From positions 1 to 64,000 of the forward strand of contig JADDTR010000002.1 in the NCBI GenBank assembly GCA_015345905.1: a stretch of 64,000 bases of DNA. Direction: 5' to 3'. The notes under the pieces are model-generated. The model worked only from the letters and a program-made list of their open reading frames with translations, ran no database searches and had not been told where the DNA came from. This DNA is from Aotearoamyces nothofagi (taxonomy: Eukaryota; Ascomycota; Leotiomycetes; Leotiales; Tympanidaceae). Of this stretch, positions 45,901 to 58,431 are shown piece after piece; the first letter of the stretch is position 1; the number at the start of each line of letters is the position of its first letter. The translations under genes and the position numbers were made by a program.

Positions 45901-48900
45901 AGAGCCACAATTCCAAAGTTCAGGATTGTCGAGATCCTATCACCAGCCTGGATAGTGTATTCGAGGGCTCCTTCTAATTGGCCAATGGATACAGATATAG
46001 AGGATTGAATATGTCCAACAAACATGGAGTAAACCGTTCCTCCTCTTCCTAGAGTATAGGGATCTTTCCACATATCCATAAGTTCCAGAGAGATATTCCC
46101 AACGTCACTGGCAAACCGGATCATACCAAACCTGGAAATAGCAATGGCCGCAAGATACATGAATGCCATTGGACATTGTGGAAAGCCACCATGTTTTATA
46201 AATGTATCGGTCATGACGAGCGTCATTTGAAAGAAAGTCAACCGATCATACCAGAAAGCAGAGCTCACAATTTCAACCAAGATTGCACCGACTGCTGAAA
46301 GATTGGAATCTTGGGCCATTTTTTGCGTTATCAGATCCTCGCGATCCATGCTTTGGATTTTAAGAGAAAGACGCTCAAACTCTTTGTCACACTTATCGAA
46401 CGTGGGATTGGAATCTACCTCAATACCGAGCGCAGAAAGACAACTTATGAGAGCATTAAATGCAGCTTGAGCATCACCTCTCTGCGCATAGACTCGCGAT
46501 TGTAAGACCCAGGCTGGAGCTTTATCCACGGCAGTTTTCGCATTTTTAAATACAGTGGAAAGCAGGCGAAGGGTGTCATCGTAAGAGCCCATATAGTGGT
46601 AGCATTCTGCAGCTCTGATATAAAGAGCTAATGTTTCGTCATAATAGACATCTTCTAGACCCTCGGTCCAAGGGTCGTCTTGGAGTAATGCAAAACAATT
46701 CGTATAGAACTTGGCAGCTGTTGGTCTTGCTCCGTTCTCTGAAGCTGCTTGGGCGCAATCAAAAAGGAGCTTCCTGAACGATTGTCGATGTTTAACGCGC
46801 TTGTTGATGATTTCAATAGATGCGCAAATGTGAGATGCTGTAGTCTCACGCATTCTATCATCTGATGAATAGTACTTGCTCAAAGTTTGAGCTATGACGT
46901 AATTCATCTTCTGTGTATCCATCTCTTCTAAAGAGGAGGCAGCTTGAATATAGCGATCGTGCGCAAACCTGAACTTGTCGTCATCTTCCGTGGAAACTAT
47001 GATGTAAGCTTGGATTGCGGCTTGGAGTCCAGAAATAGCATCTTGCGTCGAATTGGAAAGAGTATATATGTCCTTTTTCGGCGAGTTAACATCGTCATTA
47101 TCATAGTCGAACTCTCCGCTCAGTAGTCTTTGAATCAATTCGAAAGAAAATGTTGTGCCAATCAATGAGGCCCAGGCTAGGATAAAGCGAGCTGCAGGGG
47201 GCAATTCTGCAAGGCGACGAGTCACAAAGGTGCTGTTCAGCATGTCATGATGCTCGCCAGTTGCAAATTGTGTGAATATCCTGTCCAAATCGTATTGCCA
47301 GCATGATGTTCGATAATCATAATATATCGCGGCTTTCCGATAACATGCATTAAGCATTTCTTTCATATAGAACGGGTTTCCTCCAGACTTCGACTGTATG
47401 ACGGCAGCGAGTGGAATAATGTCTTCTTTCGGGCGACAAAGGGTGGCGGCAACATATTGCGTTATTTCATCCTCTGATAGAGGTTTCAGTGTCAATCGGG
47501 TTACGCCAACGCCGGAATTCTTCAAATAGCCTATAAGTATATGAGTGAATGTTTCGCTGGCCACAGATTAAGGGGCCCCACTTATACCTTCTGAATCAGG
47601 AGGTTCTATGATAGACTTGATCCTTTCAGGTAATATCTCATCGGGTCTATAAGTCAAAATAATGACCATTTTCATCCGGGATGAGATGAGCTGAGATATT
47701 AGTTCCATCGACTCATCATCAGCAAATTGGAGGTCGTCCAAGCAAAAGCACAAAAATTTGTGTTGTGCAAAAACACGTAGCACGTCCAGAAATGTGTTCA
47801 TCAAGCGTACAGATTTTGTTGACGAGCCTGCTCTGAGAAAATCTTGCGAGCTCTGCGAACCAAGAGTCATACTGTAGAGACTTCCTGTACGAGTGCTTGA
47901 AGTATCTCGCATTCCCAAGTCGGCACGAGCATTTTTGCTATACCCTCCAGACAGATTGCTAGAGAGCCGTTTCGAATATCCGTTGTCGCCTAGTAAGAAT
48001 TCTGGAAGTCCGAGGACTTTGTGGAGCAATGGCCACGCCGGTCTAACATACTGCTTGAGGACTTGATGGAATGGAGTATCTGTTTCACTCTCTGAGAAGA
48101 CCTGCTTGAATAGGCTAGACAGGAGTGTGAGTACTGGTCCAAAAGGGGTCCGTTTTGCCTGGTCAAACTTCGATGAAGCAAAGTAACCCCTCCGCCGAGC
48201 CTCAACCTGCACACTTTGCACAAGACAGCTTTTTCCCAGACCCGCTTGTCCAGCAATGCTAACAACTTCGCAGCGACCCTTTCTTTTGAACTTCGAGCTA
48301 TTCTTGTGGCTCGTAAGACTACCAGCCCCGTCTGAACTGCTTTTAATTGAATCCACATTCATTGAATTCACCGAATTTACATCCGCGAAACCTTTTGCCT
48401 CGAATGATATAGAGCTGTTCCTCTCCCATGGCTTTACATCAGAATTTGAGTGAACCGACTCTTGGCTATCTAAGGAGTTGTGCTGAGAGCCAGCTATTGA
48501 CTGCGAGCCAATATGGGCGCCAGCCAGATGTGAGATCCATTGGCTCGAGCTGTGTCTTCCCTCAAAAGAGCTAGTTTGTTCGCTAGACACCTCATCAGCA
48601 TCTAGAGCATCCATAAATTCATGGCGACTATCGGATACGCTAGAACCGGAAGAGAGAGAATAAGGGCTCTGCTTTTGCGAGATTATATGGTGTTTCGAGA
48701 CCTTGTCAATGACCTTCACTATCTCATCACGTTCCTCGGTTCGGCCAATCATAACTGTTGGAAGTATGAAAAAAGAGGAGACATCCTTTGTAGCTATTTC
48801 GAAATTCTTCAATGCCACTGAGTCGCCTTGCCCTAGGAGCTTTTGAACATCCAACAAGTCGAATCTTAGTCCACTTGCCGAGTGATAACGTTCTCCTATC

Positions 48901-50067
48901 ACCTTTGCGGTCATCTTAGAGATTATTCGGCCGACAGCCTCAGGAACGTCAAGTCGAACTGAAGACACAGAAGGAAGCCGCCGACCAAGAACGCTCTGAA
49001 TAATATCCATTGGACTGGGGCCATCAAATGCAGGCTGTTGTGTCAGCAATGTCCAGAATAAGATTCCAAGTGAGTAAATGTCGGTCCGGCTGTCTGGTTC
49101 CGCAGGCATACGCCCCGTTTGTTCTGGGCTGATGTAGGAAAGCTTGGTTTTGGCGCCGGCTTCCTTGGACAAAGTCGACCATCCTGAGCTTGTAAGGCCA
49201 TGCTCAAAAGATCGAAGTCCAGAGCCAAAATTGATAAGCCGCGCTTGTCCAGTTTCTTCATCAAAGTGAAATGCGTCGGCTCTAATTTCTCCGTGGACAA
49301 TTCGTTGTCCATGATGCAGAATTTCTAAACACTCCGTAGCTCCGATAGCGAAGTCCAGGAACATAGGCAGTGATATATGCTCAGTTGGTGTATATGCCTT
49401 ATCTAATAGTATATTGTGATTTCCAGTCTTGCGACCTGTATACCATGCGGGGCCAAAGTCAATATATTTGATTAAGGCATTGGGGCCGGGAGCTTCGAAA
49501 ATTGAAACGACCACCGGTCCCTTGTCACCTTGCTGGCTCGCCAGCCTCACAAGGTCCACCGGACGCACAATGTGAATCCCTTGAGGGTCAACATTCTTCG
49601 AAAGATCCCTGCAAATATGGAATGCCCGTTCTTCCCGTAAGGCATGTCTTGATATCTTTGCGATAACATGTATTTGTTCTTGCTTTCCTTCGTGGTCATC
49701 GTCGTTGGACGATGATGAAGCTTCGCTGTCGTAGCCGCTGTTTGCAGAGTCCTTGGGAAGGCCGGTAAGAGCTTGGAGACCCAGTCCCGGAGAGCTTCCA
49801 GCAGAGCTAGATTTCGTGTGCAGTGGGAGTGCGCCGTAGACTGTCGAGGTTGCCGTGTTCTTGGTGCCGAAGACATGCCTATATCACGTTAGTTATTGCG
49901 CTGTGTTGGTCCGGTCTCGTGCATGTTGTATACCAGTTATCATAGCTGGAGTGAAAGGGTTTCTTCGACTCGTCCCAGGTATATCCAGCAATTTGCTGCA
50001 GGCGCTCAAACAGTCGAGGGGGCGGGTCCATGTGCTCGTCCCCGACAACAACAGTCCCGTCCATCAT
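42951..50067 (-). CDS. Group X hybrid histidine kinase (kinase-like, AAA, GAF, HisKA, HATPase, receiver)
   Basis: Exons are 50067-49934, 49878-47588 and 47530-42951; the joined frame of 7005 nt codes for 2334 residues. Both introns (55 and 57 bp) restore known motifs: SYDNW|HVFGTKN and DSEG|YLKNSG. About 100-390 is a Ser/Thr-kinase-like domain in which the catalytic loop reads HGEIRADAF and the DFG site INFGS, so it is a pseudokinase. An AAA/NACHT-like ATPase follows, with Walker A GQAGLGKS (588-595) and Walker B FLCFCLDDLQFAD. Next come helical TPR-like repeats, a GAF domain (about 1700-1860), HisKA with SHELRTPLNG (phospho-acceptor H1935), HATPase with DTGIGIS and GSGLGLSI, and a receiver with LVLMDVQMP (D2259) and MTASAI, DYLAKP. 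This order is that of fungal group X kinases such as Candida Chk1 and fission yeast Mak2/Mak3, linked to oxidative-stress and cell-cycle signalling through a phosphotransfer protein. The open frame continues 39 codons above the chosen ATG, so an upstream exon is possible. Confidence 0.9.
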
Positions 50068-51632
50068 TCGAAATAACTTCAGCTCATGGTGCTCTATCCG
50101 GCAGATCGCAGGGTCACTGGGTTGTCGATAACGGTGCTTGTCACGCTTGAGGTTGGTCCCACAGTCCCGTGGACCCTCGATCAGCTACAAACAAACTTGG
50201 GCACGGATCTGTGTTGGGCGAAACGGTTGTCGAACTAGATCTGGATCAACGATGCGATATAGCATACACTAAGCCGGTTTGCGTAATCTCTCGGTTGTAG
50301 ATGCAAGGCAAGATGACGCTGGACTTTGTTTGAAGCTTAATGGATGACTTTGGTGACCCCAGACGCGATCTCGCGGGACGATGTCGTACCCACAATATGT
50401 CCGAAAATCACTCCTCCGGAGCTTCTATCCCGACTGCCAGCTGGGTTCTGTCGGAAATCCTAAAGAGCTTAGAGAGCCAGCAGCAATGCACAGCCAGACA
50501 TGACCTATGGTGACCTGTCGATGCGAGAAACACAAGCCAGGAGGCTGGTAGCAGTGTGACGTCATTTCTGCGCCATGTCCCCTCGCGTGCATCAGGGGCC
50601 GCGAGTCGTGATGCAGATTGCTGTGGCTGGTGCTCTTGAAAGCTGAAGGACAGGTTGAATTATAATACACTTGTATATTATAGTATTCGTAATTTGGTAT
50701 AAGTATATATGGTATAATGGTACCAGGGATTTTAGGTTGACGATGAAGTATCATTCCTCTGGAGACAAATCCAGCATTCTAGAAACCGGAATTTCATCTC
50801 GTCTGCTAAGCAGTCGGTGAGCCACCCAGCACAATCTACACCTCTCCGGCCGTATGCGTGTATATACAGTTATTTATACTTTAAATAATAGAGCGTAGAA
50901 AAGTATAGTATGTGACTAGGTGATCATTAACGGCACAATTAAACTAACCTAGCCCCTTGGGAGCGGACTTAAAGCACATAGTACATCCAGCACAGAGCAG
51001 TATTCTAGGTCTTGATCGGCCCACAGCTTGCCAGTGCATTTTTGTATTGGATGTCATGGACAACGTCAGTATTATCATAGCGACCTGTTCTCCGAAAGCC
51101 ACCCCATTTAGCATCTAGCTATATCATATACAACTCGTCCGAGATCACCATGAAAATAAAAAGAAAGTAGAAATACAAACAACAGTAGTATCAAAGCACA
51201 AACCTCCCAGCTACGTTTACTTTTTACGCCTCGTCTTTTGGCTCAGATAGAAGCCTCCAAATGAATGCCTTGCTTTATTTGGTCCAAGATTTTAGGAAGA
51301 ACCGGAACGCCAACAGCCTCAATCTCGAACTCAAGTTGAAAGTGAATGTGGCTAGAATAAGCTTATGAATATGGAATCACGCGAAGGTAATGGCCGTGAG
51401 CTAGGCTGACTAACATGCCTTGGATGGTGTAGTATTCGACAGGTGCCGAATTAGAGAAGATAGTGAGTTACATACATGATGGAGGAAGTCGTTAAGTCGT
51501 ACATGCGTTGGTTGGTTGCAAATATCAGGGTATAATGTCGTTAAATTCGTGCATTGTTGTATGGGTGTTCGCACAAAACAAAGTGTTGAGACGGCCAAAT
51601 GTGCAAGGGACTAATAGTAGCGCATGAAGCGC
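50068..51632. other. Intergenic region between the histidine kinase and the GAF gene
   Basis: It should hold the histidine kinase promoter. A short AT-rich patch lies at 50640-50720. No tRNA or repeat ends are seen. A 130 bp minus-strand open stretch near 51265-51365 is noted elsewhere but not called. Confidence 0.4.
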
Positions 51633-54224
51633 TCAGAATTGTAACATAGCTGGCTCGTCGACGGGTTGGTCCAGGCGCATCAAACCGGCATCGAGAGAGT
51701 ACTTGCCAACTTCGACAGCTTCATTGGCAGGAAATGCGAGTGGGCTTGAAGGAGGCTCGGTCTTAGCGCAGCTGGGACGTCTTATAGATTGTTTGAATAG
51801 TATTTCGTTCAGGACAAGTGCAGCACGCCCCAGTCGTCCAATCTCAGAAGATGTCAGTTTTGGGAGCCTGTCACCATTTCTGGGAGCATTGCGAAAAGCA
51901 GCGAAAACAACCCCGTGTGAGCGGTTCTGTTGTGACGCCCCATAAGACTTCAGACGCCTCATGTAGCCTTTGCAGACTTGCCCGGGGTCACACTCATCAT
52001 CCTCCCAGAATCTAATACCACTGCCACGGATGACGTCGAGATGGAATCCGATATTCAAACCAATAGTTGTGTTCAGCCCGTAGGATGTGAGAATACGGAC
52101 TGTCATGTTGCCCTTCTGCATAAGCTCTTCATCGGATAGGTATGGAAGCCTGGGCACAAGCTCTACGGCATAGACACAGTCGAAGCCGAGACTACGGGCG
52201 GCAAAATCTGCCGCGAAGGTAGCTTCAACATTTTCACTATCATCAGCCTGTTCCTCTTTATCGGAACTAATATCGGTTGAGATGGTGGTGTTCGAGGCCC
52301 GCCTAAGACGTCGCCCCGTATCTTCATTGTTTGTATCCTCATAAGCAGCATGAGCTACATCTGACGGAACCATCTTCGAAGCATCGGCTTTCAAACGAAC
52401 TGGGTTGTCATGGATCCATCCACCGTCATCACGGCAGTTGCCTAAACCAAACGCTTCTTCAAGTATAGCTTGATCATGGCCACGATAGGAGCCATATAAG
52501 TGTAGACGGCTCTTCTTGAAAGCAGAGACATCAAGGGAGGAGGTATGCTTGATGATGTCATCCGGCTTGATTAGTGGCACGTGGGCTTCTTCACCGTACC
52601 AGAGCTCAGGTGTAGTACAGTGCACGTTTTGGTCGACCGAGGTAAGGTCTGACCCCGAGAATGCTCTTGGGAGCAATTGCGCGAAATTTGGAGATTCCGG
52701 TGTCATGATATCGCTTCCGGGGCCTTGGAATGGTCCAGCGTCAACGACCAATCGTTTATGATTCTTTCCAAAGCATTTAGACTGTCGTGGCGGTGAGTCG
52801 TCTCCTGAGTCGTCGGAGGTTGGTGGGGTAGAAATGAGTTCTTGCCGGCGTCCGTCAACTACCACTCGAGAACTTGGCAATCCCTGTTGTGACACATTGG
52901 CGTAATGGAGTGCAGGGGGGGTAAGGATGGACCCCATGCTAGAATTTCTATTAGGGCGTGTGTTTGGCGGGCTATTCATGGGTGAGATGTGCTCAATGAG
53001 GGAAGTCCGCTGCAGTATTGGCGTATCATCAACCTGAAATGTAAGTTCAGACATAACCCTCACACCATAATCCGACAGCTCGCGTCGTTGTATCGCTGTG
53101 AAGCTGTCTCTAAGCTTCGGAGCGAAGACAGCAAAGACACCAATGACTTCCCCATTAGGAGAGAGAAGAGGTGCTCCAGCGAAAAACCGTATTTTTGGGC
53201 TGCCAATAACAAGTGGGTTGCCGGCAAACCTCCAATCCTATAAGATGTTAGGATAAATTCTTGCGTAATAGGGTTATATGTTTACCTTTTCTGTGTCTAA
53301 CACAGTCATTACTTCATTGGTAAGAAGAACATGAGCTGCAATGCTCTCCTGGCGCTTGATGGCTTGGCGATTGTAACCAGCCTCAGCTTTGATTATCTCT
53401 GTCTCGCAATCAAAGATACTGATCGAGGCCCACGGCGCCTGAAACTTCTTCAATGCATCTTTGACGAGAATGCGGGCACGAGCCATGGTCCAATCCGTCC
53501 AGTCCGTATTGCACTTTCGTAGCACAGCAAGCCTCTCCACTTCATTGGGAGGGTAAGTGGCGGGCAAGTAAGTAAAACTTGGATTCCTTGGCGGTGGATC
53601 AGGAGGCATCAATAGACTATAACGGCCCTATCGCAACATCAGACTCATGGAACCAACCTCGTACTTGTTGACTACTAGGAATGAGAGAAAACTTACCTCA
53701 GAATAGCACTTGATATACTCATACCAGTCGTCGGCATGAGATGGAGCAGCGGTAGCAGCTGTTACGATGTCTTCCCGTAGGCGTAAGTTCTCCTTGTGCG
53801 CCGGTGCACAGTTCGTAGTGGAAGAGTCGAGCGGCTCAATGGCCGACCAGTAGCTGTTTGTGAAGAATAAAGGCTGGTCATGCTTGACGGCAACAGCCGT
53901 AGAGTTTGGTTTTGTTTCCCGAGTACGCATGGACAAAACCTCAACCCTTGGTTGGAGCTTTTGTCCCTTTGGAAGGCGTATGTACGGGCAAGGCATGACT
54001 TGGAGGTTCTCAAGAGCTAACCCCTCGTTAAGCTCAAGGCCTTCATCATCAGTCGGCCCCTCGTTATCTCCAATGATGAACTTTGCTCCATTAGGATTGC
54101 GAGAGAAGAAATTCTTGAATAAATCACCACGACTCTTCTTGCGAGATTTGGTTGAAAGGAGCGCATCAGCCCTATCGGTCTCGGTCCAGGTGCGACGGCC
54201 ATTGTCATGTTCGAGAGAACCCAT
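51633..54224 (-). CDS. GAF domain protein
   Basis: Three exons, 54224-53697, 53627-53286 and 53237-51633, give 824 residues; the introns are 69 and 48 bp with GT..AG ends. The N-terminus (1-175) includes the basic TKSRKKSRGDLFKNFF and a Pro-rich linker. The GAF domain spans about 200-345: it begins near NEVERLAVLRKCNTDWTDW, contains FQAPWASISIFD, and crosses intron 2 into the strand pair IRFFAGAPLLSPNGEVIGVFAVF. The C-terminal half is polar and Ser-rich, with stretches such as AADFAARSLGFDCVYAVELVP and LNTTIGLNIGFHLDVIRG that could be a second, diverged GAF-like fold. There is no histidine kinase or receiver domain. It resembles stand-alone GAF proteins of filamentous ascomycetes with no assigned function; ligand sensing is inference. 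It lies upstream of the histidine kinase gene on the same strand. Confidence 0.82.
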
Positions 54225-57200
54225 GATTGCTTCGTCTGAATGAAGTTACCCCGTCAAAATAATTCCGGCTTAGATGGTAGTGTTTATGGTTGAATCGGAC
54301 GTGCTGGATGAGAAGGTTGACGGGTGTCACACGAACAAGGTGCAGTGTGGGCTGACAGGTCAACTTCACCACTCGCGCAGAGAAGCTTGTTTCCTGCGTA
54401 AGTGAAGCGCAAATAGACGCAAAAATATCTGTAGATGGATAATCCTAAGACGAGGAAAGAAGGGCGTTTCAAGAAGCTGCGAAGATGGGAAGTCTTGCGT
54501 ATAATCAGATTATGGGGTGGCGGATCACTTGTCCGGCTCCTCTCATAACGTCTGCAGTGCGCAAAGGCTACAGGCAAGGAGTACTGCACAGCAGCATCTT
54601 GATGCCCCCGAGGAAATTCGCAGTGAGAAGGTCCGGAGAAGACGTAATATCTATGGCTTCGACGAGTTTTTGTGACCTGGGAGTACTGCAGTCGGCTGCT
54701 GTCGCAGGTTATACAGACCAGTTGTGCTGTGCCTAAATACGAAGAACAGAACGCTGTATGAGAGTTACAGACGGGATATAAACAAGCCGGGAGGATCTGG
54801 CAGTCTGGAGATCGTAGGCCAGTAACAGAGGCGTCGAGAGTGCACCGACGTTGTCTTATGCTCCAGGAGGTGTATACGGGAGGGCGGGTGCGGATGAGGG
54901 TGGGGATGCGGGTATGACGAGGCGGGTGTGTTCAGGCCCAGGTCCAGGTCCAGGTCCAGGTCCAGGAAGAGCAGGGTCGGAAGCTTCGTGTTGGGGTATA
55001 TGTAGCTACTTGTACCTCGCTGGCGGTTCGTGGTTCGCGGTTCGCGGTTCGTGGTTCGTAGAGAGATAGGGCGATTGATCGATTGTGATCACTTCCGGGT
55101 TGACAGATCTAATGCCAGGGGGTGCGTCCAGTCCCTTGATACTGGAACGGCTCGCTCCCGATTGGCCAGCTAGACGGCGTCGGGGGACTGCCAGCCTACC
55201 ACAGGCACATACGGCGGCATGTATGGCGTTCGTTCTGGCTCGTCGGCGGATGGCGGCCTGTGGGCTGCGAACTGCAGTGCCTCATCTGGCTCATCTGGCT
55301 CATCTGGCGTCTCATGAGGCCAATCGAAGAATGGCCTGGCATGGGTTGACTTTCCACCGCCGCTCCACCGCTCCACCACTCCGCCTGGGACATCTGCCAG
55401 CCACTGCCAGCTACCTATCGACCTACAGTACCTTGGGTGGGTAGGTACCTACAGACATACATAATGCATACATACTACATACGCAGTACTTACCACCTTG
55501 CTCGTACCTGATTTACTGTCACTCCCGCCTATGTCTGATATGCACTGGGTCAGAACAATGCCTTGGTCAAGTCGACAAACCTGTATGCTTGCGTCCCCGC
55601 CCCCTGAAGTAGGAGGGCATAGGGCATGCACGGCGGAGCAGCATTTCAAAGTAAAGGTCAGAATATTTTGAGGCGTTGCGTCCAGGAACCCAGACTCTTC
55701 CAAGCCGCTGTTCTGCGAACCCTCATCCGTCGATGGCACATATTGCATACAGCACACAGCACACTGGTCGCTATCCGCTGTGTGCTGACATGCGGATGTG
55801 CGGATATGAAGGCTTCTGGAGAAAGATACGCAACGATCCGCCCCTTACTTCGCCCGTCCGGGATGGCTCCTACCGGTGGGAAAGAGGCTACGTAGCAGCA
55901 GGCCCTGGCAGTGATAGCTGTGGATTGTTAGATAGCAGCCGGGATGTCACTCTGTCCTGAATTAAAGGCATTGCAGCACAACTGATGGAGACAGCGAGGT
56001 GGTGGGTTGGGTTGGAGGGTTTTGGAGATCACATATGACAGAATTGATACCGACGCCGTGGATTGCAGCAAACATTCCTCGGTACGGAAAGATGCTGGAT
56101 ACACCGGGCTGGACCCTGCACTCAATCTCACAGGCATTCCCTGTTGTTACGGAGATCGCAGCCGTCTGATTTGACAGGAACGCCGGGAGCTCAGACGGTT
56201 GTCGTCGCTTGCATTTTTCCCAGCATTTAAGCATGGCAGGCTCAGCTGGGGTTGCTCGCCTCGTCTCCAGAGATCCCCGAATCCATCTCATCATTTTCTG
56301 CTTCAACACCGAAGAATTGGCAGTAGCTATAGACATCTTAAGGTTCTCTCTTCTTACCCTATGCTGCCACCCTGCCACCTGCTTCATTCTAGCATAACGC
56401 CGCCAGCATTTGTCTAAAGGGCTGTAAGAGTGCCTACCTACCTAGGTTCGGAGGCAGTGTCGTGTCGAAGGATATACATCTAGAAACAGGCAACGTCCTA
56501 TCTGCAGTCTGCAGTCTGTAGACCTGCTCCGTTGTTCTGTATCGATTGTTTATTATGCTTCGCCATTCCTAAACACGGACAACCGGCAAGACAACCCTAT
56601 CGCCACCCAACTCGAACTATCAGATTCACCAGCATGGAATTCTTAGTTCCCTTGTATATTGCATACCCGTTCATGTGCGACTGACTCGGGTTGCACGAGA
56701 GAGGGTGATACACACACGAGCCCTCTCCAACTCTTGCAGTTCATTCGTCTACACCCATGTAAGGGCGCCTTTTTGCTCCTGTCCCAGCTTCGCATGGATT
56801 TCGACAAGTCACTTTACCCACATTTCCGGAATGCCCTTCTCGACCATGCCACACTGATCGGATAGTGTAATGGAGAAAGGTGCGAAGTCGCTGAAGCTGC
56901 GACTCGTGAAGCGCTCTGCCGTGTGTGCGCGCAGCGGTTTCGCAACCACAAACGTTGCGCTCCCTCGTGTCAAACGTCGTCTGCTATTTGGTTATTCTAG
57001 TCTCGGTAATCAGCTCGAGCGGCATGGACGACTCGAACTCAAACTCGATGAGATTACTTGTCTACCATTTGGGATGCTGTCATCTTCTTCCACCATCAAC
57101 ATATGCCTCCTCTCCTTTCCACGAAGTAGGAGACATTGTCCGTTCAATTCGCTGCAAGTTTCGTGACTGTCCTTCGGTAGTCATGGATGTGAACTGTGTC

Positions 57201-58431
57201 AGATATTTTCTCATGACGGAAAGCACTATTTCCACAACCCCGTCCCACTCCCGTAGTAGTTCAACAACTCCTTGTTTTTGTTCCACTCTTCGAATCCACA
57301 TTGATCATAACAGCCCTGCAATAAAGCTAGATATCCTCAGCTCTTCGCAAAACAGAACGAATGCGTGAGTGAGTAGTCTGTCGGCTTTTTGCTCCTCGCA
57401 GTCGCAAAATCTACTTCATACTACTTACTGCGATATACTCCGAGTTTCGAATACGAGATTGTCTTACCCCTTGCAGTTGTGGTAATCGATCGGCTCCTCA
57501 AATTGACGCTGCACCAACTTATCAACAGATTTCCCGGCGACGCGTGTTAGGATTTGAATGATCGCCAGCTAGGTATTGAAAGGACAATTTGTCTGCTTGG
57601 CATGAATCCGTTCCGTTGATGTCGCCGTCCCTAAAGCTAAGCCTCTATGTTACATCTTTTCAGCTGCCTCGAGTACGGAGCCGTAGGAGCATCGTCGGTC
57701 GCCTCAATCGAGGATTACCAAAATGTCCACTACTTCCAACTGGTTGGTCCAAGTCCATTCGAGGATCTTTCTTGTTGCATCTACGATTCATCGCCAGGTC
57801 TAAAGTTATCTCTGTGATCTATTCGGATCCGGGTTCTTGCACTGGTTCCTGTGGCTTCCCATCCCTCCCACAACTGCCTGGGCTGAAATTGCGGCCAGCC
57901 GCTGTCATGTGAAATGTCATGCTTCTTGCCAGGTGACTTTAATATCTGTCCTCGTGGCACCCTTTCCTTAGTTGTCCCTCCTTCTTTCCAAATTGCTGGC
58001 ACGTGCTGCACACGTCCCACGTGATCATCACGTGCCTTGGCTGCGATGCAGCACTACAGAGAGGAAGTTATTTTGTAATTGTTCAGGAAATAGATTTCAA
58101 GCGTAGAAAGTATGACAAGGGATTTCATTCTTGACTCGGCCGATTGGCCGTCCTTGAGATTCCCTTTGTCTTCGGGATACTCTCGACATAGACGGCGATA
58201 CGTTTCCGGAAGCTCAACAAAGGTAGAATCTACATTTTTCTTTCTCTTCTCGTAGTTAATAATTACTCTCAGAACTTATGTTCTCATTTTCCCTTGTTTA
58301 TGTTCGTAAGTTTTAATAGTGCCCCTTCACCCCAAGCGCCGCTGTCATTTCTTACGTCCAGTATCGTTTTTAGTCATTATACTGTACAATACCAGCTATT
58401 ATTACCTTATTTAAAATCAGCACTCTATCAA
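54225..58431. other. Intergenic region, no gene recognised
   Basis: This 4.2 kb stretch has ordinary composition. Open frames up to 147 codons (for example 56925-57368 on the plus strand) show no domain and overlap others. A small GGTCCA array and a GTTCG(T/C)GG repeat (55027-55060) are present. The last few hundred bases are the promoter of the amidoligase gene. Confidence 0.45.
54939..54966 (+). repeat. (CAGGTC)n array
   Basis: Nearly five units of CAGGTC; it translates as Gly-Pro repeats in one frame without supporting gene structure. Confidence 0.85.

Noticed and set aside
49547-49876. 109-codon minus-strand frame at the histidine kinase 5' end
   Set aside because: The correct frame, joined through the 49879-49933 intron, gives VIAKISRHALREERAFHIC and continues into the kinase-like domain; this one is out of frame.
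51250-51600. Minus-strand stretch reading SHIHFQLEFEIEAVGVPVLP and preceding frames, possible tiny gene
   Set aside because: No start codon or splice pattern gives one continuous frame with intron sizes normal for this genome; left as an unsupported hint.
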